Under the pieces are notes generated by a model. The model did not search any database. It was not told where the DNA came from and saw only the letters and a list, made by a program, of their open reading frames with translations. This document shows, piece after piece, positions 36,790 through 45,540 of a DNA stretch of 64,000 bases. The DNA comes from Arthrobacter sp. 24S4-2 (GTDB lineage Bacteria > Actinomycetota > Actinomycetes > Actinomycetales > Micrococcaceae), in the NCBI RefSeq assembly GCF_005280255.1, contig NZ_CP040018.1, forward strand, positions 4,836,001 through 4,900,000, given 5' to 3'. The stretch's first letter is position 1; every line of letters starts with the position of its first letter. Both the position numbers and the translations under genes were made by a program.

Positions 36790-37377
36790 CTAGACGTTGA
36801 CCGCGGGCCATGGCTGGACGGTGAGTGAGGGCCATTCCGTGCTCCACCGCCTGGTTTTGGTCAAGTACACGTCCCTCGGCGCAAGGACAGGATTGGGCAC
36901 CACCTTCCGCCCGAACAGGTCATCGTAACCGTGCGGCGCATACGTTGTGAGGCCACCGTGCGCGTCTGCAGTGACTGCGAAGCAGCAGGTCTTCGCCGCG
37001 AAGTGATCTATTGCATCGGCCGTGCTGGTGAACGGGACCGCCGGGACCCCGAAATGCTCCTCATACCAAAGGTGCACGCGGGCTTCGTTGCGGACTTCAA
37101 CCTCTGCGCCCAGGCCTTTGAACAGTTCCCGCGCCCGGCGAATCACCGCATCCTCCGCTTCGTAGGACGTGTCTTCGTCAAAATAGAACAGATCGTAGTC
37201 CCGGATGCCAGCGCCCGGGTCTCTGCCGTCCAGCACGTTCCAGACGGTCTGGAACAGAGCCCCCGCTGTCAGCCACCAGTCCGAAACACCCAGCACCGGT
37301 GCCAGCTGAAGAATCTGCCGATTCACCGGATTCCTTCGGATATAGGTCAGAAAGAGTCGCTCATCATCGGAATTCAC
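36790..37377 (-). CDS. Nucleotidyltransferase-family protein (DUF925)
   Basis: 195 residues. WWLTAGALFQTVWNVLDGRDP followed by IRDYDLFYFDEDTSYEAED, where the D-x-D pair is the nucleotidyltransferase metal site, then VHLWYEEHFGV and FAVTADAHGGLTTYAPHGYDDLFG. The family is common but uncharacterised, with a minimal NTase fold. It diverges from the kinase gene at 37415. Confidence 0.85.
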   Translation of the reverse strand: MNSDDERLFLTYIRRNPVNRQILQLAPVLGVSDWWLTAGALFQTVWNVLDGRDPGAGIRDYDLFYFDEDTSYEAEDAVIRRARELFKGLGAEVEVRNEARVHLWYEEHFGVPAVPFTSTADAIDHFAAKTCCFAVTADAHGGLTTYAPHGYDDLFGRKVVPNPVLAPRDVYLTKTRRWSTEWPSLTVQPWPAVNV

Positions 37378-37414
37378 CAGCCCATCCTGCCCCGCTCTGC
37401 ACGATACTCAAGGG

Positions 37415-37945
37415 ATGAACATGCAGAGTGAGGTTCTTTTCCTTGGCGGTCGGTCAGGTGTCGGGAAGAGCTCCGTGGCGTTTGAACTCCACGCCCGGCT
37501 CGCCGCCCTGAAAGTCAGACACTGCGTGATCGAAGGGGACAGCCTCGATCTGGCCTTTCCGCCTCCATGGGAGGGCCACCTGGCCGAGCGGAATCTGGCC
37601 GCGGTCTGGGCAAACTACCGGGATCTTGGCTACCGGCGGATGATCTACACGAACACCGTCAGCGTCCGATTCACCCAGGAATTGGCTGCAGCCATGGGCG
37701 ACGAACCCAGAATTGCTGCCGTTCTGCTGACCGCCACCGATGAGACATCCTCAGCCCGGCTGCGCGGCCGTATCCAAGGCAGTGACTTTCAGGAACACCT
37801 TGACCGCAGCAAAGCCGCCGCCAGGGAACTTGAACTCCTGACACCGGAATGGGTCCATCGGTGCCCCACGGACAACCGCAGCGTCCAGGAGATTGCCTCT
37901 GACCTCCTGCCGCTCACCGGATGGACCGACGAATCGGCTGACTAG
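37415..37945 (+). CDS. P-loop kinase-like protein
   Basis: 176 residues. Walker A GGRSGVGKSS at the N-terminus, IEGDSLDLAFPPPWEG, a mid-chain ANYRDLGYRRMIYTNTV, and a lid region SSARLRGRIQGSDFQEHLDRS. Resembles small-molecule or nucleoside kinases of the AAA_33 type. Substrate unknown; single gene. Confidence 0.75.
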   Translation: MNMQSEVLFLGGRSGVGKSSVAFELHARLAALKVRHCVIEGDSLDLAFPPPWEGHLAERNLAAVWANYRDLGYRRMIYTNTVSVRFTQELAAAMGDEPRIAAVLLTATDETSSARLRGRIQGSDFQEHLDRSKAAARELELLTPEWVHRCPTDNRSVQEIASDLLPLTGWTDESAD

Positions 37946-38431
37946 GCTGGTCGCCGCTTCAGTTGGCGGTTCCCGGTGGTTGTTCGGGCTACCTCAGTTG
38001 GTCGCAGGGTGAAGGGAAAACTGGCCGAAGCCGCCACGGTGATCACAATCGCCGGCAACCATCAGGGGGACCAGCGGTGGCTACAGTTCGGGCCGCCCTT
38101 GTGCGTCCCGACCAGGGTGGGGCAATCACCCACACCAGGAACCCAGGCGCGAAGGTCCTCCGCGGGGTGCGGCGCTGTGTCCGGCACGGCATGATCCGTC
38201 TTGGTTGCAGGTCACGGAACGCGTTGCGTGGGCGTATGACCGCGGCCAGCGGGAGAGCGGCCGGCATGCCAAGTCCTCTAATGAAGCGGTGGCCGGAGGG
38301 GAGTCAATGATGAATTTCGTGACGCCGAACGTCCGCCATGGCGTTCCCGTGCGGGGTGCCGGGCCTGTTCCAGATGGTGTGCGGCCGGTCCGGTAAGCAT
38401 AAGATCGAATCACAGGGAGCAGCGGAGGCCA
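37946..38431. other. Intergenic region, no gene supported
   Basis: About 490 bases. Open frames exist on both strands but all are low-complexity, without ribosome binding sites or recognisable domains. A degenerate gene is possible. The promoter of the GAF-ANTAR gene must lie in the last part. Confidence 0.45.
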
Positions 38432-38434
38432 GTG

Positions 38435-39190
38435 ATGGGCGTGAACCGACCAGAGGTAAGCAATACCCGCCAAGGAAGCGGCCGTGTCAGCGCCGGGCTG
38501 GCTATCCGGCTCAGTGAACTCGCACGGGAGCTGCAGCAGGACGACGATGTCCACGCCGTCCTGTCCGGCATCGTCCAGGCTGCCCTGGACCTGATCCCGG
38601 GGACCGCGCATGCCTCCATTAGCCTCGTTACGGGCAGCAAGAAAGTTGATTCCGAAGTCGCATCGGGAGAGCTCCCCCGCCAGGTCGATGCCCTGCAGAA
38701 CTCCACCGGGCAAGGACCCTGCCTGGACGCGGCTTACCAGGAGCGGGTGGTTCGTGTTCCAGACCTCAGCCGTGAGGACCGCTGGCCCGAATTCTCCCGG
38801 GGCGCCGTGAAACTCGGGGCACGGAGCATGCTTTCGTTCCAGTTGTTCGTTGAAGGTGACCGGTTCGGAGCACTGAACCTCTACGGAACCAGCCCGAATG
38901 CCTTCGACAGCGAATCCGAACAGGTCGGTTTACTTGTTGCCGCGCACGCCGCCGTGGCTTTCGCGGACTCCCAGAAAATTAATCAGCTCGGCGAAGCGCT
39001 GGTTGCCCGGCAGCTGATCGGCCAGGCCGAAGGCATCCTGATGGAGCGATACAAGCTCACGGCCGAGCAGGCCTTCCTCCTCCTCAGCCGCGCCAGCTCC
39101 AGATCCAACATCAAACTCCGGGATATTGCCGAACACCTCGCCAGTAGCGGAGAATTCACCGCTCCGAGGCTCCCCGCTGCCGACAGCTGA
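38435..39190 (+). CDS. GAF-ANTAR transcription antitermination regulator
   Basis: About 251 residues (ATG 38435; GTG 38432 also possible; GGAGG upstream). GAF domain at roughly residues 20-170 (PGTAHASISLVTG, PCLDAAYQERVVRVPDLSRE, SMLSFQLFVEGDRFGALNLYG), then ANTAR at 185-240 (ALVARQLIGQAEGILMERYKLTAEQAFLLLSRASSRSNIKLRDIAEHL). ANTAR binds paired RNA hairpins in leader mRNAs and prevents termination; the GAF part senses a small ligand or redox state. No matching leader was found beside it. Confidence 0.9.
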   Translation: MGVNRPEVSNTRQGSGRVSAGLAIRLSELARELQQDDDVHAVLSGIVQAALDLIPGTAHASISLVTGSKKVDSEVASGELPRQVDALQNSTGQGPCLDAAYQERVVRVPDLSREDRWPEFSRGAVKLGARSMLSFQLFVEGDRFGALNLYGTSPNAFDSESEQVGLLVAAHAAVAFADSQKINQLGEALVARQLIGQAEGILMERYKLTAEQAFLLLSRASSRSNIKLRDIAEHLASSGEFTAPRLPAADS

Positions 39191-39540
39191 ACGGGCGTGA
39201 CGGCGCAGCAATGGGCTTGTCGCCTTGCCGCCCAACTACGGTGTGGCGTGAGGAGCCGGCAGACTCCGGCCGACGCAGGAGGAACCCGCTCCCGCCCCGC
39301 ATGAACGCTCGATGCCCAGCATAGGGACGGCTGCGTCATTGAGAGCTGCCGCCGACTCGTATCAAGTGAACCGCGGCGGTGCGCTGTTCTAACCGAGGAC
39401 AGCGTGGGGCTGTCATTGATTCCGCAGACACGGCATCGATCCCGCCTACGACTGGTGGCCAGGCGAATCCCGGCACTGTCCCGGGGGTATAGTCAGGGGA
39501 GGTCAGGACGCGGCCATTGGAACCTCATCGTGGAGCTACC
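39191..39540. other. Intergenic region, no gene seen
   Basis: About 350 bases between the ANTAR and DUF1508 genes. No open frame with domain-like composition. The end (GGGGTATAGTCAGGGGAGG near 39483-39501) has a TATAGT that could be the -10 of the DUF1508 gene. Confidence 0.45.
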
Positions 39541-39891
39541 ATGCCGAAGTTTTCCCCGTTTCTGCCTTCCGCCGCTAAACGCGCACACGTGTATCGAAGC
39601 CGGCCACTTGTCCCGGCGCCAGCCGGGCCCGACGCCGTTCCCGTCGATGAACTTCCCTGGCGCTCAACTCCCGGTACGTTCGAGATCGTGCGCGTCGACG
39701 GGGGAGGGTTCCTCCTAAGGCTCGTTGACGGGAACGGGATGGTGCTGGCCCTCTCTCGGACTTACCCCGACATTTCCGCCGCAGTGAAAGGTGTCGAGGC
39801 TGTGCGGGAAGGCGCTGCCACGTCCCACATTTCGGACCAGACGGCCCGCCCCGCGGTGTCGACCCGATCCCGGTGGACACCGGGTCCGTGA
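39541..39891 (+). CDS. YegP-like DUF1508 domain protein
   Basis: 116 residues from ATG 39541. The central GTFEIVRVDGGGFLLRLVDGNG, VLALSRTYPDISAAVKGVEAVREGA block is the DUF1508 (YegP) repeat, here once, with a basic N-terminal extension and a low-complexity tail. Function unknown; stress-related in some bacteria. The 3' end overlaps the broken DUF4265 gene on the other strand. Confidence 0.78.
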   Translation: MPKFSPFLPSAAKRAHVYRSRPLVPAPAGPDAVPVDELPWRSTPGTFEIVRVDGGGFLLRLVDGNGMVLALSRTYPDISAAVKGVEAVREGAATSHISDQTARPAVSTRSRWTPGP

Positions 39892-40464
39892 ATGCTCTCC
39901 AGCCCCTCGCCGCAGCCCGGAGGCGCGCAGCCAGGACCCGCCGGATGGCCCGTCGCCACCGGCCCTGCAGAGTTGCCGAAGCCATGCGCGGGCCCCCTGG
40001 TCCGACGCGGCGCCGCACCGAGTTCAACCGCCCGCGGGCCCAGCCCGACTGCGTGCCACGCTTTTGATAGCGAAGCCGACATAACCGCCGACACGTGATT
40101 CCCTGCCCGGTGGCTGCCGATCACCATTGGGGGTGACCGGCAGCCCATGGCTGCGAACTCTTGGACCAGCGGATGCCAGGCCGTCCCGTTGTCCGGGTCG
40201 AGCAGGTAATACCTGAAGGTGTTGTTGCCGGCGTCGGGCAATCCCCGTTGCCACGAACCGTCCGTCCGCAGAGCGGACGACGGTGACGCGGTCACCCAGA
40301 TTCAGATCGTGCGCGTAGGCTGGCACCGCGAGAACAGTGACCGTGCCATCGATTTCGGGCCGCCCGTTCAGTCCTTCCCAGTACCTGACGCTGTCAGGTC
40401 CCACGGGCAAAGGAAACCATACTGTCTTGGTCGCTGCTGCAGCCTTCGGCCACGGTTCCGGCAC
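39762..40464 (-). pseudogene. DUF4265 family protein, frameshifted
   Basis: The first half is in one frame from 40464 (VPAYAHDLNLGDRVTVVRSA, DGRFVATGI). Near 40235-40250 the family-like sequence moves to another frame (DAGNNTFRYYLLDPDNG, WHPLVQEFAAMGC). Joined, they give the DUF4265 pattern of GD-V segment, DGR strand, then N/H-s-T-h-R strand and a helix ending in GC. The shift is near CGGGGATTGCCC. The second frame runs on to 39762, antisense to the DUF1508 end, well beyond the domain. Function of the family is unknown. Confidence 0.6.
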
Positions 40465-40690
40465 GCCGGCTCGCCGGTGAGTAACCCGGCTTGGGTGAAG
40501 CCGATATTCGTCCGTGTGCCGAGCCTAGCCGGTCGGGAAAAGTACAGAAGTCTGCCCCACAGCCTCCCGCAAGGGTGTCGCGTATAGACGCCTCGCCGGA
40601 GAAGTCGGCCGAACCCGCAATAGAATCCCGCTGCTGTCGCGCCCAAGCGGTCGCCGACCGGAATGTCTTGCAAGTTGGTGAGCCCGCGAC

Positions 40691-41130
40691 ATGACCGGAA
40701 GCGCAACACATCTTCGGATAACCGCGACGTCTGGCGCCTGGTTCAGGATTTCGCCCCGACGTTCCGGCCGGAGCGGCAGGCCTTTGACCCAATCTTCCGT
40801 TCCCTGGTGGAGGCGCCCCAGGCACTTGTTCTTGTAGCCGAACAGAGTGCCGGATCCGTCGTCGGCTATCTTTTAGCACATTGCCGGGCCACGTTCCTTG
40901 CCAACGGCCCTGCTGCCTGGGTCGAGGAGGCTATGGTGTCCGAGCGGGCACGCCGGCAAGGGGGCGTGGGACAGGCCCTGATGGTCGAAGCCGAGTCATG
41001 GGCTGAGTCGCAGGGCGCTGCTTATGTGTCGTTGGCCAGCCGGCGGGCCGGCGGTTTCTATCGTTCCTTGGCGTACGAGGATTCCGCGACCTTCTTCAAG
41101 AACCCCCTCATTTCCCGATATCGGCGGCGC
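40691..41130 (+). pseudogene. GNAT acetyltransferase, probably frameshifted
   Basis: ATG 40691 opens MTGSATHLRITATS, a normal first GNAT strand, but the rest of the domain is in another frame from about 40730 (DVWRLVQDFAPTFRPERQAF, VLVAEQSAGSVVGYLLAHC, AMVSERARRQGGVGQALMVEAE, AAYVSLASRRAGGFYRSLAY). The second frame stays open to 41451, far past the expected end near 41100, antisense to the next hydrolase. The loss of a base near the start and of the natural stop point to decay, or to an indel error. Confidence 0.55.
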
Positions 41131-41196
41131 GTGTGGACCCGTCCCCTCCGGTTACGGTTCATTGCTCCTCTAGCGGGATTGCAAACCGTCATTCCA

Positions 41197-41222
41197 GGCG
41201 GCGCCTCCCGCCGTGGTCCGCT
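41197..41222. repeat. Degenerate half-copy of the dispersed palindrome (copy 13)
   Basis: GGCGGCGCCTCCCGCCGTGGTCCGC matches the right half of the repeat with several changes in the left. It lies between the GNAT remnant and the converging hydrolase gene. Confidence 0.45.
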
Positions 41223-42006
41223 ACTCGCCGAGGAACTGCAGCAGGAACGGGACGGTGGCGTGCATCGTCCGGAGGTCCCCTCCGCTGGCGGCCTCCTCGC
41301 CGAGGTAGTCGCCGTGGCCGCCGGGGACGATCAGCAGTCGGGCGCCCGGGATGACGCCGGCCATCCGTGCAGCGTACCCGGCGGTGACAACGTCGCGGTC
41401 GGCGCTCACCACCAGGGTGGGCGCCGTGATGGCGCCCAGCTCGTCGTCTGACCAGCCGGGGAAGTCCAGGATGCGCTGCCTGTCCAGTTCGAAGAGCCGG
41501 TCCAGGTGGCCGGGTTCGGGGTTGAGGAGGCGGTCGGCGTCCTTGTACGTGTCCGGCATGTCATCCGGCGTGGCCTTCGCCATGCCGTCCCAGAACGCGT
41601 CCGGCACGGCGTCGCGGCTCGCGAAGGTGGAGGCCGCGATGAGGCGCCGGACAGCGGCGGGGCGCGCGAGTGCCAGCGCGAGGGCGGTGTGGCCGCCGGC
41701 GCTGAATCCCAGCACATCCACGGATTCCACGTTGAGCTGGTCCAGGACAGCGAGGACGTCGCCGGCGGAGTTCTCGGCGGTGAGCGGGCGGCTGGTGGGC
41801 TGGGTGCGGCCGTGGCCCTCCTCCTCAACGGCAATCACCTGGCGCTGTCCGGCGAGCAGCGGGATGAGTTCGCTGAAGTTGGTGTCGATGGTGGAACCGC
41901 CGCCCGGGATGAGGAGCAGTGGCGGCTGGCCGGGCACCGCCTGGCCGTGGACTTCGTAGTACATGCGAAGGCCGTTGTTGTCCGCGAAGCCGTGGGTGAA
42001 AGTCAC
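41221..42006 (-). CDS. Alpha/beta hydrolase
   Basis: 261 residues. LRMYYEVHG, LLLIPGGGSTIDTNFSELIP with the oxyanion HGG-like turn, nucleophile elbow GFSAGG (Ser), VVSADRDVVTAG with the acid Asp, and VPGGHGDY with the His. A general esterase or hydrolase of small substrates; substrate unknown. Single gene. Confidence 0.85.
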   Translation of the reverse strand: MTFTHGFADNNGLRMYYEVHGQAVPGQPPLLLIPGGGSTIDTNFSELIPLLAGQRQVIAVEEEGHGRTQPTSRPLTAENSAGDVLAVLDQLNVESVDVLGFSAGGHTALALALARPAAVRRLIAASTFASRDAVPDAFWDGMAKATPDDMPDTYKDADRLLNPEPGHLDRLFELDRQRILDFPGWSDDELGAITAPTLVVSADRDVVTAGYAARMAGVIPGARLLIVPGGHGDYLGEEAASGGDLRTMHATVPFLLQFLGE

Positions 42007-42070
42007 ACGGCATCCTAACCCCGGACGCTTCCGGCGAACAGGGGCCAGGTCCCGGTCTGTTGTGATGGCC

Positions 42071-42835
42071 TTAGGTTGCGGCTTCTGCCAGCCCCAGCCT
42101 GATCATGCGCAGTTCGTCCTCCACCGCACGGGAGGGCCAGTGGTTCTTCACCAGCGCACTTGCCCGGTTTTGGTCTGCTGCCGGGAAAAGCCTGCCGAGC
42201 AGCCCGGCTGCCTGAAGCAGCGCAATCAGTGCCGTGGTCCTGGCATCGGGCGGCATCGCACCCGCCGGTGTGGCATCTGTGGTCCTGGCATCGGGCGGCA
42301 TCGCACCCGCCGGTGTGGCATCTGGCGGCGTGGCACCTGCTGGTATTGCACTGGCACCTGCTGGTGTTGCATCTGACGGCTTAACGCCGAGTGCGGCTTG
42401 GATCTTTTGCAGGAGCGCCGCTTCCGGTGCGTGGTCCTTCTCCGGGTAGCGCGTGGACTTGAACGGACCAAGGTGTTTTTCGCCGACATGCTCCACGATG
42501 CCCAGCGACGCCATCCCTTCGTACACACGGCGCACTTCGCCGCGGCCCTCCAGCATGGAGACCCACCGCTTGGCAGTGTGCGGCCGTGATTTTTCACGGA
42601 TTAGTTCCAGCTCGTGCTGGAAGTCCGATTCCGGGGCGGCTCCGGTAGCCCTGACGTGCTTTCCCTGCACCGCCACTGCGCCGAGGAGGTCCAGTTCGGC
42701 GAGTATCGCCCCTGCCAGCGTGGTCCTCAGTACGTATGCCGGCAGTTGGGGTTCGCCGTCCTTGTCGTTCGTTGCCAGAAGAAGGAAAGCCTGGGGAAGG
42801 CTTAGATCCTCGGCCTTCGGTGTTTCAGCGTTCAT
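42071..42835 (-). CDS. GPP34 (GOLPH3-like) family protein, copy 1
   Basis: 254 residues from ATG 42835. LSLPQAFLLLATNDKDGEPQ, TTLAGAILAELDLLGAVAV, GEVRRVYEGMASLGIVEHVG, then a Pro/Ala/Asp-rich linker, and a C-terminal helix pair (TTALIALLQAAGLLGRLFP, WPSRAVEDELRMIRLGL). The eukaryotic relative binds phosphatidylinositol-4-phosphate; the bacterial role is unknown. A paralogue is at 51879-52670. The linker is encoded by a 45-bp tandem duplication. Confidence 0.88.
   Translation of the reverse strand: MNAETPKAEDLSLPQAFLLLATNDKDGEPQLPAYVLRTTLAGAILAELDLLGAVAVQGKHVRATGAAPESDFQHELELIREKSRPHTAKRWVSMLEGRGEVRRVYEGMASLGIVEHVGEKHLGPFKSTRYPEKDHAPEAALLQKIQAALGVKPSDATPAGASAIPAGATPPDATPAGAMPPDARTTDATPAGAMPPDARTTALIALLQAAGLLGRLFPAADQNRASALVKNHWPSRAVEDELRMIRLGLAEAAT
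42234..42323 (-). repeat. Two exact 45-bp tandem repeats in the GPP34 linker
   Basis: Units 42234-42278 and 42279-42323 are identical and encode 15 residues each (DATPAGAMPPDARTT). Further partial units continue towards 42380, so the linker grows by in-frame slippage. Confidence 0.9.
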
Positions 42836-42974
42836 ACGATCATGGTGGACCAGTAATGCAGCCACCACAACGGCGATCCCCAGGGACGGACGACGGCGGC
42901 GAGCATGACGGAGATCCCGCACAATGCTCTTGTCCACCGTCCGTGTCCATGCCGTGCCTTACCGTCGTGCGCTC

Positions 42975-43241
42975 ATGGACCTCGCCCCCTTTCTCGAAGG
43001 CTTCGCCACCTGGAGCCAGGCGCCCCTCGGCGTCGCCATTGTTGTGCCATTGGCTCCTGCTTCCCTCGGCGCCCTGGCCGTCGGTATTCGTAAGTTCATC
43101 CACTCCGTCCCGGCCCGTTTCGACCCGCTGGCTGAAGCGGCGGGTAGGGCTACTTTGAGTCAGCCCCCGGCCCGCGGACGACGGCGGGACGTCCCGCCGT
43201 CGTCCGCTTGCGTTTTAGCGGGGTGCTTTGGCCTCGATTAA
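42975..43241 (+). CDS. Doubtful small membrane protein
   Basis: From ATG 42975, 88 residues with one hydrophobic segment (APLGVAIVVPLAPASLGALA), then a basic tail that runs through the palindrome at 43174. The first 60 residues look protein-like; the end is probably not natural. No family recognised. Confidence 0.25.
   Translation: MDLAPFLEGFATWSQAPLGVAIVVPLAPASLGALAVGIRKFIHSVPARFDPLAEAAGRATLSQPPARGRRRDVPPSSACVLAGCFGLD
43174..43207. terminator. Perfect 34-bp palindrome (copy 8)
   Basis: GCGGACGACGGCGGGAC followed directly by its complement, with TTGCGTTTT after it. It lies 8 bases beyond the stop of the minus-strand hydrolase at 43215, upstream of GPP34 copy 1. Confidence 0.75.
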
Positions 43242-43991
43242 TTGCCGGATCCACTGGATGGTTTCGGGACGGTCCAGATGGAGGCCGTGGCCGGCGCCGG
43301 GAACCCTGACCAGCGTGGAACGGCGTATCTGCCGATGCAACTGGATGGCGTTGGGCAGGGGCGTCAGCGCATCACCGGTGCCGTGGAGAATGAGGGTGGG
43401 CGATTGGATGGAGCCGAGCTGGCCCCACGCGTCGTGCTCCCGGCTGGCGCGGAAGTGGCGGGATTTTGCCCAGGCGGATGCCCGCGAATTGAAGAAGGCG
43501 CGGACTGCGTCGGGGTGGTTCGCCGCCCATTCCGGATTGAAGAACAGCGTCTCCAGCCGTCCAGCAACGCCGCTGACCAGCGCTTCCATGGCGTCCTTGG
43601 TGGGCTCCGCCCCAGCGAGTTTCCCTCCGCTCGTTGCGGCAACGATCAGCGCGCGGACACGTTGTGGATGATCAATGGCAAGCCATTGGGCGATCCTTCC
43701 ACCCATGGAGTGGCCGTACACGTGCGCGCTGTCGGCGCGGGCGGCCTTTAGGACAGCGGCCGCATCGGCGGCCAGGAGCCTCGTGGTGTAGCGGTCGGCG
43801 TCGCCATTGCTGCTCCCGCCGATCCCCCGGTGGTCAAAGCGGATGACGCGGAAATGTTCGGCCAGGGCCTCCGCCGTGGGTCCCCATCCGTCCATGGCCG
43901 TTGCCTGACCGGCGATCAGGAGCAACGGCTCCCCGCGGCCCTCCTCGACCCACGCCAGCGAGGCGCCGTCGGGAGCCAAGGCAATCTTCAC
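43215..43991 (-). CDS. Alpha/beta hydrolase
   Basis: 258 residues. LAWVEEGRGEPLLLIAGQATAMDGW, FDHRGIGGSSNGD, nucleophile elbow GHSMGG, LHGTGDALTPLPNA with the acid Asp, and PGAGHGLHLDRPE with the His. Lipase/esterase-like member with unknown substrate; not obviously linked to neighbours. Confidence 0.86.
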   Translation of the reverse strand: MKIALAPDGASLAWVEEGRGEPLLLIAGQATAMDGWGPTAEALAEHFRVIRFDHRGIGGSSNGDADRYTTRLLAADAAAVLKAARADSAHVYGHSMGGRIAQWLAIDHPQRVRALIVAATSGGKLAGAEPTKDAMEALVSGVAGRLETLFFNPEWAANHPDAVRAFFNSRASAWAKSRHFRASREHDAWGQLGSIQSPTLILHGTGDALTPLPNAIQLHRQIRRSTLVRVPGAGHGLHLDRPETIQWIRQLIEAKAPR

Positions 43992-44100
43992 CGTGACACT
44001 CTATCTTTCGCGCGGACCGGACGGCGACGATGTCCAGGGGCCGTCACCCCCAACAGCGCACCGCAAGCGGCGGAACCTGATGGAGGGGGAGCTGAAGAGC

Positions 44101-44718
44101 TCACGCTCCAACGCGCTGAGCGCCCAGAAGCGTCCGTACCTGGTCGCGGATGTTCCCGACGACCGAGTCGTCGCTAAGTTTCGTGAAAGCCGTGGCTGTC
44201 ATGTTGATGAACATGATTGCGGAGATGATGCTCGCCAGCTGCGCCGCGTCCTGTTCGTTCCTGTCGTCGTCCCTGCTCAGAATCCCGGCCATCGCCTCGT
44301 CTACACGCGTGGTCAGTTCTAGCCCGACCTTGTGGTGGTATTCGTCGGGATCGCCAAAGACGAGCTCCCGAAGATAAGTGCGGCCGTTCTCGATCTGTAC
44401 GCGGTTGCACGCGACGATCGGCTGCACGATCGCCATGACAGCGTCCAGGATGCCTGGTGTCGCGCCGGCGACTGTGACGCCGCTGTTGATGGCTTCGGCG
44501 TACTTGACGTTATGCACCAGGAGGAGGAGTTCCGCCTTCGTCGTCGCATAGAAGAAGAGCGTTCCCGTACCCACATCAGCCTTGTCGGCGATCTGCTGCG
44601 TTGTGACCTCGTCGACACCGTACTTGCTGAAGAGCTCGCGGGCCGCGGACGTGATCCGATCGAGCTTCTCCTGTTTGTTGCGCTCGCGACGACCAGGGGC
44701 TCGGGATTCAGCGTGCAT
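44101..44718 (-). CDS. TetR family transcriptional regulator
   Basis: 205 residues from ATG 44718. N-terminal HTH (RITSAARELFSKYGVDEVTTQQIADKADVGTGTLFFYATTKAELL), then an all-helical ligand domain. It is transcribed divergently from a three-gene oxidoreductase/hydrolase operon; the 87-base gap contains a palindrome, so it is the likely local repressor. Confidence 0.9.
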   Translation of the reverse strand: MHAESRAPGRRERNKQEKLDRITSAARELFSKYGVDEVTTQQIADKADVGTGTLFFYATTKAELLLLVHNVKYAEAINSGVTVAGATPGILDAVMAIVQPIVACNRVQIENGRTYLRELVFGDPDEYHHKVGLELTTRVDEAMAGILSRDDDRNEQDAAQLASIISAIMFINMTATAFTKLSDDSVVGNIRDQVRTLLGAQRVGA

Positions 44719-44752
44719 GGTTCGATTATCCACAATCCTCGCGTGAATAAAT

Positions 44753-44768
44753 ATTGAGCGTACTCAAT
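44753..44768. promoter_or_regulatory. Candidate TetR operator
   Basis: ATTGAG-CGTA-CTCAAT, perfect 6-base arms. A second partial match, TGAGTATAGTCA, follows at 44771-44782. It sits midway between the divergent starts of the TetR gene and the SDR gene. Confidence 0.65.
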
Positions 44769-44805
44769 TATGAGTATAGTCAGAACATTTCTACAGGAGG
44801 ATCCA

Positions 44806-45540
44806 ATGCCATCACTGAACGGAGCCGTTGTGCTCGTCACGGGCGCCAACGGCGGAATCGGCACCGAGTTCGTACATCAGGCCCTCGCCAGGGGCGCCGC
44901 GAAGGTGTACGCGACGGCGCGAACCCCGAAAGCCTGGGATGACCACCGCATCGTCCCGCTAACGCTCGATATCAACAACCCGGTATCCCGCGCCGCGCCC
45001 GCCCTGACCGCGCGGGATGCCACGGTCCTCATTAACAACGCCGGCATGTTCATTGGCGGCGACTCCATGGCGCAGATTCGCGAGACGGTGGAGACGAACT
45101 TCTTCGGTCCCGTGCTTCTCGCCAAGGCGTTCGCGCCGGTGCTGCCATCGCATCCGGAATCGGTGATCGTGGACATGCACTCGGTCGCGAGTTGGTACGC
45201 CTTCGGCGGCGCATACAGTGCCGCGAAGGCCGCGCTGTGGTCTGCCACGAACTCCCTCCGCCTCGAGCTCGCACCCAAAGGCACCCATGTTGTCGCCGTG
45301 CACGTCGGCTACGTGGACACGGCAATGGCCGCACACGCTACCGGTCCGAAGATGCAGCCCGACGACCTCGTGCGCCTCACCTTCAACGCCGTCGAAGCGG
45401 GCGATTACGAGGTGATCGCTGACGAGCTGACCGCAGCCGTCAAGGCGGCCCTCAGCGGCCCGGTCCTCTCGCTCTACCCGGAACTTCTCGGCTCCGCCTC
45501 AGCCGACATCCAAGTCAACGTGAAGGAGGGAGACAGGTGA
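44806..45540 (+). CDS. SDR family oxidoreductase
   Basis: 244 residues from ATG 44806 with AGGAGG 5 bases upstream. NAD(P)-binding VTGANGGIG, NNAG, and the catalytic Ser/Tyr/Lys in SVASWYAFGGAYSAAKAAL. First gene of a coupled operon (SDR, quinone oxidoreductase, hydrolase) under the TetR gene. Reduces or oxidises an unknown carbonyl/alcohol; such trios often detoxify xenobiotic aldehydes or quinones. Confidence 0.9.
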   Translation: MPSLNGAVVLVTGANGGIGTEFVHQALARGAAKVYATARTPKAWDDHRIVPLTLDINNPVSRAAPALTARDATVLINNAGMFIGGDSMAQIRETVETNFFGPVLLAKAFAPVLPSHPESVIVDMHSVASWYAFGGAYSAAKAALWSATNSLRLELAPKGTHVVAVHVGYVDTAMAAHATGPKMQPDDLVRLTFNAVEAGDYEVIADELTAAVKAALSGPVLSLYPELLGSASADIQVNVKEGDR